NCBI RefSeq assembly: GCF_016313185.1 | Contig: NZ_CP066218.1 | Location: 6,076,001 to 6,140,000, forward strand | DNA: 64,000 nucleotides | Origin: Mycolicibacterium baixiangningiae | GTDB lineage: Bacteria > Actinomycetota > Actinomycetes > Mycobacteriales > Mycobacteriaceae | Reading direction: 5' to 3' | Shown here: positions 34,795 through 43,589 of the stretch, one piece after another | Layout: every line of letters begins with the position of its first letter | Position numbering within the stretch: position 1 is the first letter of the stretch | Notes under the pieces: generated by a model | Databases searched by the model: none | Told to the model about the DNA's origin: nothing | The model's input: the letters and a program-made list of their open reading frames with translations, nothing else | Position numbers and translations under genes: made by a program

Positions 34795-37700
34795 TCAGCC
34801 TGTCTTCGGGGGCGCAGGGTTCCAAAGGCCGGATCGCTTGATCGGCGTCGTTCGTAGTCGCGCTATCTCGCTGTTGGCGACTCGGGGGGTGTATTGCTCG
34901 AGTTCGCCCCAGTCGCGACCGAGGTCGTCTTTGAGGTAGGAGGGCAGTGTTCGGGCGGTCAGTAGGGGGTCGATCCAGCCCAGTGGTCCGCCGCCGAAGG
35001 CGTCTTGCCAGAGGTTGGTTGTCTGTGCGCCGCGGCGGTCGGGGAGTATTCGGTACTGGGGAATTTGCATGACCCCGTCTCGGAGTGTGAGTAGGTGCTG
35101 GCAGGGGAAGTTGAGACCAACAGCCCAGTCGATCATCACGGGGGTTTCCGGGCCAATGAGGGTGTTCAGGACGACGGTGTGTGGCACCCGCGGCGGGGTG
35201 ATCGCCAGCCATTGATTGGCGTCGAGGTCTGTGTCGCTGGCAACGATCCGTATCACATCGACCTCGGAAGGTATGGCCGACAGGGGAATCCGCAGATTGC
35301 GCCATGACGGCGCTGGCCCGATGTCGATGGGGGTCACCTTGGCGCGCGCGACGACGTCTCCGGTGGGCGTCGTGGCGCCTAGTTCGACCTGAACGTCTTG
35401 GCCGTAGGTGGCGATGCCATCGCGGTCGATGGAGCGCACACGCCCGGCAACGGCGATGGCGACCAGGTCGCCACGGTGCCCCGCCGAGTTTGGCTCCGGT
35501 AGCCGGTACCAGTCGGTGGTGATCGAGGCTGTACCGGTTGCGGCGAAACTCCCAAGAATGGGCGTGGCGCGGGGGTTGAGCCCGAACGGGAGCGCGACGG
35601 AACTTCCGTTGATGCCGAGGGTTCCACGGCCGCCTCCGGTTCCAGCGGAGTTGGTGGGCGAGGATGCGGCAGCGGCCACGGTGGCTACGGAGTTTGCGGT
35701 GCCGGCGGTGCCGAGGTCTTCATCGGACGTAAGGTCAGCTGCGACCCCGTTGGGCGTGAATCCGGTCGCGCCGCCGGCGTCCAGTGCGGCACCGGGATCA
35801 CCGTCGAGGGGTGCCAGCAGGGAGGCGTTGGGATTGGTCTCGACGAGGACGTCGTTGGCCAGGCCGCAGGGGCTGCCGAGAAGGGCGTCGATATTCGACC
35901 GGGCGATCGAATAGGCGGGATACTGGGCTACCGCGGCCTTGGCCAGGGAGGCGACCTCCAGGACGACCATGAACGCCGCGGCGATGACTACCGGTGAGGC
36001 TCGTCCCCACCGGCTCGGCCTGGCCGTTTGGTTGGCCAGGGGCGATTCGATGCGGTCGTGAATGTGAAACCACAGCGCGGCCGCCAGCGCGATCACTGTG
36101 ACCCCTCGGAACACGGTAGCGACGCCAAATCCGTTGATGGAGGGTGCTTTGTCGAACCACGGCACACCCCAGGTCGACACGTACCAGTAGCCGTTTCGGC
36201 TGGTTAGGACGAGCGCCATCAGGAACGCGGTGGCGGCCGTCGCGAGCGCCTGATTTCGGCGCGACCGAAGAACGGTCGGGCCGATCGCAATCACCAACAC
36301 GGCCGCTACGGAAGCGGTCAGCCCGGCGAAGACGCCGAAGTGATGAGTCCACTTCGTGGGGGTGAACATCATCAGCACGATCGCGCCTGCCGTCACCCCG
36401 AGCAGTCGACGCGTGGGCCCAGTGGCCAGGCCGGGGATGCCGTGCCTGCGTAGCAGCACTGCCGTCGCCGCCAGGATGGAGGCGATCATGACGAACACGC
36501 CGAATCGCCGTGCCGGAGAGCCATCGACGGTGTCTTGCAGCAGGTACTGGTAGCGCAGGTATTCCTGGAACCACGGCAAGCTGGGACCCGCCGCGTCGTG
36601 TGCGGCGATCATCGGCGGAACCGCGGCGATTGATTGGTCGACGAAGACAGCGACGAGCACGATGAGCCCGGCTGCCAGCAGCGGCCCGACTACCGGGAGC
36701 CAGCCGTAGTCCCGGGCTTTGGAACGGATGATCGCAGCGATCGGTCGAGATGCTGCCAGGAGTGCCGCCACACAAATCAGGCCCGATGGCCCCGCCGTCA
36801 GGGTGAATGCCGCCACCAGGATCGCCGCTGCTACTGGCAGCAGCCGCCGCGTGGCGACGGCCCGCTCGCAGGACCACCAGGTCAGCAGAACTCCGAGGGC
36901 GACGGCGGGCTCGGGGCGAAGCCCATTGTTGTAGGGCAGCCAAAAGGCGAGGAAGACCAGCGCCGCGCCCCATAGCGGCAGGCGAGAGTTGACAGCAGCT
37001 GCGCCCAGCCGCGGCAGCACCCTAGTGCTAATGAGCCACCATGTGGCCAGCGCGAGGACCAGGGCGGGCAGGCGCATCCATACGCTCGCCGTGGATAGGT
37101 GGGTCAAGAGGGCGAAGAGATTGTAATACGGTGTGCCGAACGGCGTTTCGGGGATCCCGAAGTAGCGGAAGTAGTTCACCATGTAGCCGGCGTCGGCTGA
37201 CGCGCGAGCCATCCCCAGTTGATAGCCGTCATCAGCGGTGTTTGCCCCGATGACGTGCCACAACGCCAAAACCGCCACGACCAGGACATCGGGTGCCGAC
37301 AGACGTCGCCACCGCCACCGCCACCGGTGCAGACCGGACTGCAGGCGCGGTGCACGTCGATCCATCCGAGCCAGCAGAATCAGCGACACCGACGTCGTCA
37401 CACAAGCCAGCGCGATGAAGGCGACCTTCGTTGGTGCGGGGTGAGAGTCGAATCGGTCGTCGATGTGTGCGGTGATCGTCAGACCCGGTGTGGTAGCGGG
37501 GTCGACGTCGCTGAAGATGCCGACGACTTGCGGGCGGTAGTCGCCAGACAGGACCGGCGCCGTCACCGCGGATGCGTTCTCCACGGTGGTGGTGGTCTCG
37601 GTGGCCGACGACGCGATACGGATCGTGCAGTCAGCATCGGTGAGCCGGTCGAGCGGGACGTCGAGGACAGCGATGTTGCGCAGGATGATCCGCAGCCGGG

Positions 37701-38070
37701 CGGCATCGCCGCTGCCTGCCGCTTCTGTCCGGACGAAGAGCCCGTCCTTCTGCGCGGTTGGGCTCGATGACGGGATCGTGGAGGCGATAACGGTATCGCG
37801 ATCTCCACTGCGGACCGCCACGGCGCACGGAATGGCGGCTTCGAGGTCCAGAGGCGCGTACGCCACCAGAGGTGCAGTGACGTTTGCGCCGGATCCGGGC
37901 TGCGGCCAACTCAGGGTGACATCGTCAACGACTACGGGCAGGAACGGGACGGCCAGTGCCAAGGCCGCGCCCAAGAACCCGCAGACCGCGGCTAACACAG
38001 CGACGGCCCGACGGCGATCCGGTGTCCGGGGTTGTTGGCCGGTTACCTCCACCGCCGCAGCCGAACTCAC
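34795..38070 (-). CDS. Emb-family arabinosyltransferase (orphan EmbC/A/B homologue)
   Basis: Membrane glycosyltransferase of about 1,091 residues, the normal length of EmbA/B/C, which add arabinofuranose from decaprenyl-phospho-arabinose to arabinogalactan or lipoarabinomannan on the outer face of the membrane. The GT-C site ANTADDGYQLGMARASADAGYM, the loop NYFRYFGIPETPFGTPYYN, GLRPEPAVALG, FTPTKWTHHFG and a C-terminal extracytoplasmic domain ending near GRDWGELEQYTP are all recognisable, with more than ten membrane helices. GTG 38070 is preferred over the open extension to 38331. The gene stands alone rather than in an embCAB cluster and lies in transposon cargo. A TetR gene is divergent. 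It may remodel the cell envelope, for example against phage or ethambutol; this is inference. Confidence 0.93.
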   Translation of the reverse strand: MSSAAAVEVTGQQPRTPDRRRAVAVLAAVCGFLGAALALAVPFLPVVVDDVTLSWPQPGSGANVTAPLVAYAPLDLEAAIPCAVAVRSGDRDTVIASTIPSSSPTAQKDGLFVRTEAAGSGDAARLRIILRNIAVLDVPLDRLTDADCTIRIASSATETTTTVENASAVTAPVLSGDYRPQVVGIFSDVDPATTPGLTITAHIDDRFDSHPAPTKVAFIALACVTTSVSLILLARMDRRAPRLQSGLHRWRWRWRRLSAPDVLVVAVLALWHVIGANTADDGYQLGMARASADAGYMVNYFRYFGIPETPFGTPYYNLFALLTHLSTASVWMRLPALVLALATWWLISTRVLPRLGAAAVNSRLPLWGAALVFLAFWLPYNNGLRPEPAVALGVLLTWWSCERAVATRRLLPVAAAILVAAFTLTAGPSGLICVAALLAASRPIAAIIRSKARDYGWLPVVGPLLAAGLIVLVAVFVDQSIAAVPPMIAAHDAAGPSLPWFQEYLRYQYLLQDTVDGSPARRFGVFVMIASILAATAVLLRRHGIPGLATGPTRRLLGVTAGAIVLMMFTPTKWTHHFGVFAGLTASVAAVLVIAIGPTVLRSRRNQALATAATAFLMALVLTSRNGYWYVSTWGVPWFDKAPSINGFGVATVFRGVTVIALAAALWFHIHDRIESPLANQTARPSRWGRASPVVIAAAFMVVLEVASLAKAAVAQYPAYSIARSNIDALLGSPCGLANDVLVETNPNASLLAPLDGDPGAALDAGGATGFTPNGVAADLTSDEDLGTAGTANSVATVAAAASSPTNSAGTGGGRGTLGINGSSVALPFGLNPRATPILGSFAATGTASITTDWYRLPEPNSAGHRGDLVAIAVAGRVRSIDRDGIATYGQDVQVELGATTPTGDVVARAKVTPIDIGPAPSWRNLRIPLSAIPSEVDVIRIVASDTDLDANQWLAITPPRVPHTVVLNTLIGPETPVMIDWAVGLNFPCQHLLTLRDGVMQIPQYRILPDRRGAQTTNLWQDAFGGGPLGWIDPLLTARTLPSYLKDDLGRDWGELEQYTPRVANSEIARLRTTPIKRSGLWNPAPPKTG

Positions 38071-38096
38071 GACGGCGCCGTAACGATAAGTCCCAC

Positions 38097-38109
38097 TGTT
38101 CGGCGAACA
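38097..38109. promoter_or_regulatory. Dyad TGTTCG-G-CGAACA between Emb and TetR genes
   Basis: Perfect 6-1-6 palindrome 27 bp upstream of the Emb start in the 131-bp divergent region. A likely operator for the adjacent TetR protein. Confidence 0.5.
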
Positions 38110-38201
38110 TGTGCTGAGTCGGTCGATCGGCCGCAGTGGGCCCGGCTTCCGCCCCCCTCTTTCACAACTCCACAGATATATGAAGCATTTGTTACAGTCA
38201 A

Positions 38202-38825
38202 GTGGTGCCACGCACCGTCGACCTCGACAAGCGCCGCGAGCTGCTGGCCGACGTCGCGACCGTACTGGCCCGCACCGGGTTGATCGACACTTCGCTGCGC
38301 GCGTTGGCCGCCGAACTGAACACCAGCGCACGCATGCTCGTGTACTACTTCGGAAGCAAAGAGCAACTCATCCTGGAGGTCCTCAACCGCCAGCAACGTG
38401 CCGCGATACCGCAGACATCCGAGGTTGAGCTGCCCACATCGATTGCTGCGCATCGCCAATGGTGCTTCGAGGACTGGCATGCTTGTACCCAAGGCGAGCG
38501 CCGCGACACACTTCGCATCGTTGAACAAGTGTTCGGTGCGGCCTGCGGCCGCGACAGTCCCTATCGCGAATACACCTGGGAAACACTGACTCTGCTCACT
38601 CGCAATTCCCGCGCTCGACTACTCGCACTCGGAATGCCCGTTCACGTTGCGGAGACCCGATCGCGGATCGCCCTGGCCGCCTTCCAGGGCATGCTCATTG
38701 AGTACTTCACCGCGCCCGACCCAAGTTATGTCGATGACACCTTTAGGCGATTCGTCGACGAGTTCCTGCTCGCCCCGTTTCCTCCCGTCGACCAAGAATC
38801 CGAACCTGAGACGAGGTCAGGATGA
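38202..38825 (+). CDS. TetR-family regulator, divergent from Emb
   Basis: Protein of 207 residues with an N-terminal helix-turn-helix TSLRALAAELNTSARMLVYYFGSKEQLILEVL (about 28-60) and a helical ligand domain. Start is GTG 38202 or GTG 38205. The stop overlaps the next gene by 4 bp (ATGA). Location and the dyad at 38097 make control of the Emb gene and of its own operon likely. Confidence 0.88.
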   Translation: MVPRTVDLDKRRELLADVATVLARTGLIDTSLRALAAELNTSARMLVYYFGSKEQLILEVLNRQQRAAIPQTSEVELPTSIAAHRQWCFEDWHACTQGERRDTLRIVEQVFGAACGRDSPYREYTWETLTLLTRNSRARLLALGMPVHVAETRSRIALAAFQGMLIEYFTAPDPSYVDDTFRRFVDEFLLAPFPPVDQESEPETRSG

Positions 38826-39532
38826 GCATGACCCCCGACGACAAAGCCTGCGACACAGTCGCCGCAACCAGATCGCCGGGGTCGTCGACACCGACTGTCG
38901 AGACGGGCGCGGGGTATCGCGATCTTCGACGCGGGCTCCTCAGCGCAGCGATTGGGTTGTCGGCCTACTACGGTGCCCGCGGCGCCGGAGCTACCCCCGT
39001 CGACGCAATGATCATTAGTACCCTGGTCTGCGCCGGCCGCGCGGCCTACATCGGAATCAGACAGCGACGGTTCGATGCCATCGCATGCTTCCTGATGTTC
39101 GCCAACGCAGTCACGCTCGCGGTAGCAATCTGCGCCCGGTCTCCTGTCGCCGTGATGTTCGGCCAGAAGCTACCCGGCGTGGTGTTCCTGGCGTTCGTAC
39201 TAGGAAGTCTGGCAATGGGTAAGCCCATGACCGAAGCATTCGTCAAATGGATTCGCCCACAATGGGTTCCCGATCACACAACTCAGGCCGGACGTACCGC
39301 ACACGAGGCACGGGCCTACCACCGCACTCACATGCGACTCACGACTTGCATCGCTGCAGCACAAACACTGCATCTCGCCGCGGCCAGCATCGTCATCCTC
39401 ACACTGTCGGTCGACGTCGCCCAAGGACTGCTCAGTTTTCTTGCTCTGGCCACCGACCTCGCGGTTCTGCTGATCACCGTTGGTGGGGTCAGTCGATATC
39501 TCATGCGACGAAACTCCACCGTCCCCGGGTAG
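38822..39532 (+). CDS. VC0807-like integral membrane protein
   Basis: Membrane protein of 236 residues with five to six hydrophobic segments. The pattern IGLSAYYGARGAGATPVDAMIISTLVCAGRAAYIGIRQRRFDAIACFLM resembles VC0807/intracellular-septation-like proteins of unknown function, widespread in actinobacteria. It is coupled to the upstream TetR gene. Together with the divergent Emb it forms a three-gene module flanked by repeats. Confidence 0.75.
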   Translation: MSMTPDDKACDTVAATRSPGSSTPTVETGAGYRDLRRGLLSAAIGLSAYYGARGAGATPVDAMIISTLVCAGRAAYIGIRQRRFDAIACFLMFANAVTLAVAICARSPVAVMFGQKLPGVVFLAFVLGSLAMGKPMTEAFVKWIRPQWVPDHTTQAGRTAHEARAYHRTHMRLTTCIAAAQTLHLAAASIVILTLSVDVAQGLLSFLALATDLAVLLITVGGVSRYLMRRNSTVPG

Positions 39533-39660
39533 GCCCCGCACGTACCGTCCGGCGTGTCTCAAATCCGCTGCACAAGTGCAGCGTTGGTGCAGCCGACGCG
39601 CCACGGCGAAAAATAGGCGGGCGTTATGTGATCGACTGAAGACCCGCTAGGGCGCCTGCG

Positions 39661-39687
39661 GATGAAGTCGAACGCGAAAACCTACAC
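39661..39687 (+). repeat. Direct repeat, right of the Emb module
   Basis: GATGAAGTCGAACGCGAAAA continuing with CCTACAC; partner of 34542-34568. TGTCTCA sites follow at 39555 and 39786. No gene is seen in 39533-39819. Confidence 0.6.
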
Positions 39688-39819
39688 GGCCGTCGCCGCG
39701 GCTGTGGCTTCTCAAGCTTGATGTCCGATCTCAAGTGCGATGTCCACCCGATGTCCAATTGGGCTTGAGCTGGGCTCTCCTGGACTGTCTCACGTCCGCC
39801 TGGCTGTGTCGTCAAGGCG

Positions 39820-40040
39820 TCAGGCCAAGCGCGAGTGGTGTTCAGTCACGAACCGACGGATCTCATCATTGACCGCTTCGGGTTCCTCTGCTGCTAGCGC
39901 GTGTGAGGCGTCGGGCCACAGTCGATGTCGCCAGCTTGGTACGGCCGCCTCGATCCGCTGGATCGCCCGCTCGGAGTTGTGAATTGTGTTCCGGCAAGGA
40001 GAACCTGGACAGGGGCTGCATGTCCGGTCTTGGAGCCGTG
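39820..40040 (-). pseudogene. Alpha/beta hydrolase C-terminal remnant, frameshifted
   Basis: Reading toward lower coordinates, APVQVLLAG shifts frame and continues as NSERAIQRIEAAVPSWRHRLWPDASHALAAEEPEAVNDEIRRFV, the C-terminal part of an alpha/beta hydrolase with the catalytic His (ASHAL). The N-terminal part is missing. It ends beside the lipoprotein gene. Confidence 0.65.
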
Positions 40041-40055
40041 GGGTACCGCCAGCAC

Positions 40056-40568
40056 TCACCCCAGCGTGACCGGTTCGGGCTGGTTGTCGCCCTTGGTCGT
40101 GGTCATGTCGCGGCACTCTCCGTAAACCTGGATGTCTCGGTTCGGGTTGCTTGCATTCTGCGGTCCCAGTACGGCAACGACGTTGTTTTTCTTTAACACG
40201 GTGCCGTGGCTCTTGAAATTAGGGTCGGGACTCCATCCCCTGTCCTGGAGTCGCTGCGCCATCTGCGCGATCTCTTCACTGGACGCATCGAAGGTCTCCG
40301 CCGGCGGATACGCGATTCTGATCTGGCCCCGAAAGGGCGCCTCGCCCTGGTCGTTGCACGAGGAATGCCAGAAGAATGCTTCGATGACCGGCAGGTCGAG
40401 TGTGTCGACGAGGTCGGTTGCGGCGTCGACGACTTGTGCCCTGGACTGTTCAGGCGTCACGGGGTTGGAAGCCTCGTTATTGAGGGAGTTCACGGCATCA
40501 CATCCTGATACGAGAGCGGCGATGAGTGCCGCTGCGGTCACTGCGCTGCGCCATACCAGTGTCTTCAC
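40056..40568 (-). CDS. LppV/LppA-like lipoprotein
   Basis: Exported lipoprotein of 170 residues. Signal peptide with lipobox LVSGC (Cys near residue 23), then a mature domain with SSCNDQGEAPFRGQIRIAYPP and IQVYGECRDM, which supply a Cys pair. It resembles M. tuberculosis LppV/LppA (Rv2796c, Rv2543). It follows the DUF1023 hydrolase by 12 bp and an EspC-like gene upstream, matching the order Rv2798c-Rv2797c-Rv2796c. Role unknown; a membrane-bound immunity or chaperone function for the secreted hydrolase is possible. Confidence 0.8.
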   Translation of the reverse strand: MKTLVWRSAVTAAALIAALVSGCDAVNSLNNEASNPVTPEQSRAQVVDAATDLVDTLDLPVIEAFFWHSSCNDQGEAPFRGQIRIAYPPAETFDASSEEIAQMAQRLQDRGWSPDPNFKSHGTVLKKNNVVAVLGPQNASNPNRDIQVYGECRDMTTTKGDNQPEPVTLG

Positions 40569-40580
40569 GTTTATGGCTCG

Positions 40581-42323
40581 CTATCCGTAGGTATGTCCGC
40601 TGGTTCCCGGGCGGAAAATCTCCGGGTCTATTTCTGGGCCCATCTCGGGCAGGCCGGGAATGCCGATCTGGAATCGGTGGTCGGCCGTCATTCCGAGATC
40701 CTCCAACATATTGCCGTGCCCTGATGCGATGGTGGCGATGCTGTACAGCGATTCACTGCCGGGTTGCAGGTAGGTGCTGTGGTCGGAGATGGGATTGGTG
40801 AGACCGGGCACTTCGGCCTTGAAGCGTGTGGAGCCGAAATCGTCGTCTGCGGGGTCGTTGCCCAATCCGACGGTGATGTCGGTGCCGGGAATTGTGGACT
40901 GGTTGCCGCCGAGGTGGGTGACGGGGTCTGAGGATGCGGCGCCTACATACACGTGGCCGCCTTCGGGGAGATGAAAGTCGGCGGCGCTTTGAGCTAGGTC
41001 GGTTCCTGGGGAGCCGATGAGTACGACGTCGTCGACTCGCATCCCCGATCCGGCGGCCGCGTCCGCCACCGTTGTGGATCCGTAAGAATGGCCCATCACC
41101 GTGACGTGCGAATCACCCTGGTTCGTGACGCTGAGCGCGTTGACGTCGGCGGCGAGCAGGTCGCCGCCTTGGCGTGCGAGGTCCGGTTGACCGACGCGTA
41201 TGTCGGCCATGCTGTCGGGGGCGTCGTAACCCATCCAAGCTACGACTGCGGTGCTTCGGGTCGGGTCGGCCTTGGAAGTCTGGTCGTAGACACGCGCCGC
41301 GTCGTCTTGGCTGAGCCAGCCCGATTCGACGCTGTTACCGGTGCCGGGCACGACGACGGCTGTGTTGTCGGCCTTGTCGGGGTTGCCGATCGCGATCGCG
41401 GCCCGGCCCTGGTTGTTGAAGGCATTCGGCTCGTAGACGTAAAGGTAGGTCTCCGCGCCGGTCTTCGCGTGCTGGGCCGCGAGACCGTCGCGCACCTTGA
41501 GCGCGTTGTAGTAGCGCTGCATGTCGTCGTACGGGACCGCTTCGGTCGCGTTCTCCACACGGGCGATATCGCGATTCATCACCTCGATGTTGGCTTTGCT
41601 TCGGTCCTCGACGGGAATGCCGTTGAGGTTGCCTACTTTGTCGGGCTGCTCGCGTAGAAGCCGGTCTTTGTCGGCCTGGCTCAAGGACTCCCACCACTTC
41701 TTGACCTCGTCGGGTGACTTGTCCTGCGGGATCCTGGGGCCTGTGTCCGGGGGCTTTTGAGGGATGTCGCCGATGCCGGCCCAGGACGTCGAAGGCTTTG
41801 CATCCAGTGCGGCCACTGCGCTGCGCAGGTTTTGGCCGATTTGTCGATCTGTCGTATCAAACGACGCGAGAAGGGTTTTCATCGTCGTGCTGTTGGTTAC
41901 CGCGAGCTGCTGGACCTGCATGGCGTTGACTTGGCTTGTTTTCGCGTACTTGTCGAGGGGACTGCCCGGACGCACCGACACGCTGCCATCGGCCCCGACC
42001 TGCCAACCCTGGTTGCGCAGTTGATCGGCTGTCTGCAATACATTGTTGCGGGTCTGGGTCAGCGTTGCGCCGCCCTCCTGCAGGGTGGACTGCAGCTTCG
42101 TCATGGACTCATGCATCTGCTGCATCTGTTGCACCGTCGGGGTGGCCTTCGCGATCGCCGCGTCAGACCCCGAGCCCTGCCAGGAGGACTTCAGGGCGTT
42201 CAGCGTGCTCTGCTGTTGGTGGATCCGGTCGTTGAGTCCGGAGGCGGACTGACCAAGTGCGGTGCCCGATTGCGTCAGGCTGTCCGGATTGGAGGCTTCG
42301 ACCTGCGGGATTGTCACCGGCAC
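40581..42323 (-). CDS. DUF1023 alpha/beta hydrolase with ESX-like N-terminal domain
   Basis: Protein of 580 residues, related to Rv2797c. Residues ~1-110 are a helical WXG100-like hairpin (LNALKSSWQGSGSDAAIAKA), consistent with type VII secretion. Residues ~260-540 form a DUF1023 alpha/beta hydrolase with nucleophile Ser in VMGHSYGSTTVADAA (near 425), preceded by TAVVVPGTGNS and WMGYDAPDS. No Sec signal is seen. It is likely exported as a partner of the small EspC-like protein encoded 22 bp upstream and acts outside the cell on an ester or lipid; the substrate is unknown. GTG 42323 starts the gene. Confidence 0.85.
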   Translation of the reverse strand: MPVTIPQVEASNPDSLTQSGTALGQSASGLNDRIHQQQSTLNALKSSWQGSGSDAAIAKATPTVQQMQQMHESMTKLQSTLQEGGATLTQTRNNVLQTADQLRNQGWQVGADGSVSVRPGSPLDKYAKTSQVNAMQVQQLAVTNSTTMKTLLASFDTTDRQIGQNLRSAVAALDAKPSTSWAGIGDIPQKPPDTGPRIPQDKSPDEVKKWWESLSQADKDRLLREQPDKVGNLNGIPVEDRSKANIEVMNRDIARVENATEAVPYDDMQRYYNALKVRDGLAAQHAKTGAETYLYVYEPNAFNNQGRAAIAIGNPDKADNTAVVVPGTGNSVESGWLSQDDAARVYDQTSKADPTRSTAVVAWMGYDAPDSMADIRVGQPDLARQGGDLLAADVNALSVTNQGDSHVTVMGHSYGSTTVADAAAGSGMRVDDVVLIGSPGTDLAQSAADFHLPEGGHVYVGAASSDPVTHLGGNQSTIPGTDITVGLGNDPADDDFGSTRFKAEVPGLTNPISDHSTYLQPGSESLYSIATIASGHGNMLEDLGMTADHRFQIGIPGLPEMGPEIDPEIFRPGTSGHTYG

Positions 42324-42345
42324 GCGGCGCCTCCAGCCGGCCGGT

Positions 42346-42645
42346 TCATTCGGCGATCCGTCGCAATCGCTGGGCGAACTCGCTGTCTGCCTGGTGATAG
42401 CGCTCGGCAGCCGACGATAGCCGCTCCGAATGCGCCGTTAGGTCGGCGCTCACCGCCGCGGCCGCACCGTCGAGCACCGAGGCGACGATCTGGCACGCCT
42501 TGCCGCTGTCCAGTCCTGACATCGCCTGCACTGCACCTGCCATCGATTGGCCTGCGTTGATACCCGCGACGTAGGCGCTGACATCGGCCTGCGCCTCTGA
42601 GGCAACGCGTAAGCGCCCAGGGTCAACGCGCAACGTAGCAGCCAT
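42346..42645 (-). CDS. EspC-like / DUF2580 type VII secretion-associated protein
   Basis: Small helical protein of 99 residues: two amphipathic helices with LRVDPGRLRVASEAQADVSAYVAG and AHSERLSSAAERYHQADSEFAQRL. The Y-x3-D motif (YHQAD) near the C-terminus is the general ESX export signal. Related to Rv2798c and EspC. First gene of a three-gene minus-strand operon with the DUF1023 hydrolase and the lipoprotein, probably the secretion partner of the hydrolase. ATG 42645. Confidence 0.85.
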   Translation of the reverse strand: MAATLRVDPGRLRVASEAQADVSAYVAGINAGQSMAGAVQAMSGLDSGKACQIVASVLDGAAAAVSADLTAHSERLSSAAERYHQADSEFAQRLRRIAE

Positions 42646-42850
42646 AGAAACGATGGTAAGTCCGCAAGGAAAGGGTGCCGCACATCAACTTTGTCTGGAA
42701 GGACCTGCGGCGTCGCTCGCCGGAGATTGCCCGGACCGCCTGCCGTCGCCGTCGACATGCGCCCCGGGCGGACGACGTGGACCGCGTCCGGTCTGCGGTG
42801 GGCCACAGCGAGGATCGGGGAAGCGTCCGCGCGCTGAGGCGCTCCCGAGA

Positions 42851-43027
42851 TTAGCGCTTGGGCGGCTGCTGCTTCGCGAGGTAGGCCTTGACCGCCGCAG
42901 AGCGGCGATGGTCAGCCGGGACCACCCTGTCTTCCAACTTGGCCGAGGCCTTGGTGGAGCGCACGCCAGCCTTTTTGATGGCAGCCTTCGATACCACCAC
43001 CGTCTTCGGTGTTCGTTGAGCTACCAC
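42851..43027 (-). CDS. Small basic hypothetical protein
   Basis: A 58-residue frame rich in Lys, Arg and Ala (VAQRTPKTVVVSKAAIKKAG, VKAYLAKQQPPKR). GTG 43027 follows a good GGGAGGT ribosome site 4 bp upstream; the frame remains open to 43045. No family recognised; it could be a nucleic-acid-binding peptide. Stands alone in a 450-bp interval between the EspC-like gene and a methyltransferase remnant. Confidence 0.45.
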   Translation of the reverse strand: MVAQRTPKTVVVSKAAIKKAGVRSTKASAKLEDRVVPADHRRSAAVKAYLAKQQPPKR

Positions 43028-43264
43028 TGCACCTCCCTGAACCAACGAAAGTACAAAGCTACCGCGGCGAGACCGACGTTGACCACGACGTTTACCCCCA
43101 CCTCAGCGCGTCAATGCTAGGGGCACAGGCTTTATCCGCGCTCGTCGGCCATGAGGTACACAGGGTTTCGACCCAGCCGCGGCGAGTCGGGTGCAGGATG
43201 CTCGGTTCTCCGCATCGTTCGCAGGCGATCGCGGAGGCGTGTTCGGCTTCGTCGGTGGTGGCTC

Positions 43265-43414
43265 GACACCGAATTCGAGTGCGCTGCCACCGCCGGCTAG
43301 TTGGGTCAGAACGTCGACCGTTGGACCGACGATGTCGTCGCTGAATATGTCGGAAGCATCCGAATCGTAGGTCGCTGCAACATCGTCGCCGAAATACCCG
43401 TCCCGCTCGTCCAT
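43265..43414 (-). pseudogene. SAM methyltransferase N-terminal remnant
   Basis: MDERDGYFGDDVAATYDSD continues with VGPTVDVLTQLAGGGSALEFGV, the start of a class I methyltransferase through strand 1 of motif I. The G-x-G loop and everything after it are missing, and unrelated sequence follows. Truncated. Confidence 0.65.
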
Positions 43415-43589
43415 CGAGCGTCGACAGTACTGCCGTTGACGTTCTACCTCACCTGGTTTTCGGCGCAGCGGATCGCCTCTGATGCCAAGCTACTGGCAGA
43501 TCTGGTGCGCACTGACCGGCACAACCACCGCCCGATCGCCGGCACGCCAGAGGTGGGGCTCCGCAGTCGAGTGTCTGGCGACCGGCCCA

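Noticed and set aside
35798..36973. A 391-codon minus-strand frame within the Emb gene
   Set aside because: Lies in another frame of the Emb gene, is Arg-rich and has no domain.
38071..38331. N-terminal extension of the Emb protein
   Set aside because: It would run across the divergent promoter and the TetR start; GTG 38070 gives the normal Emb length.
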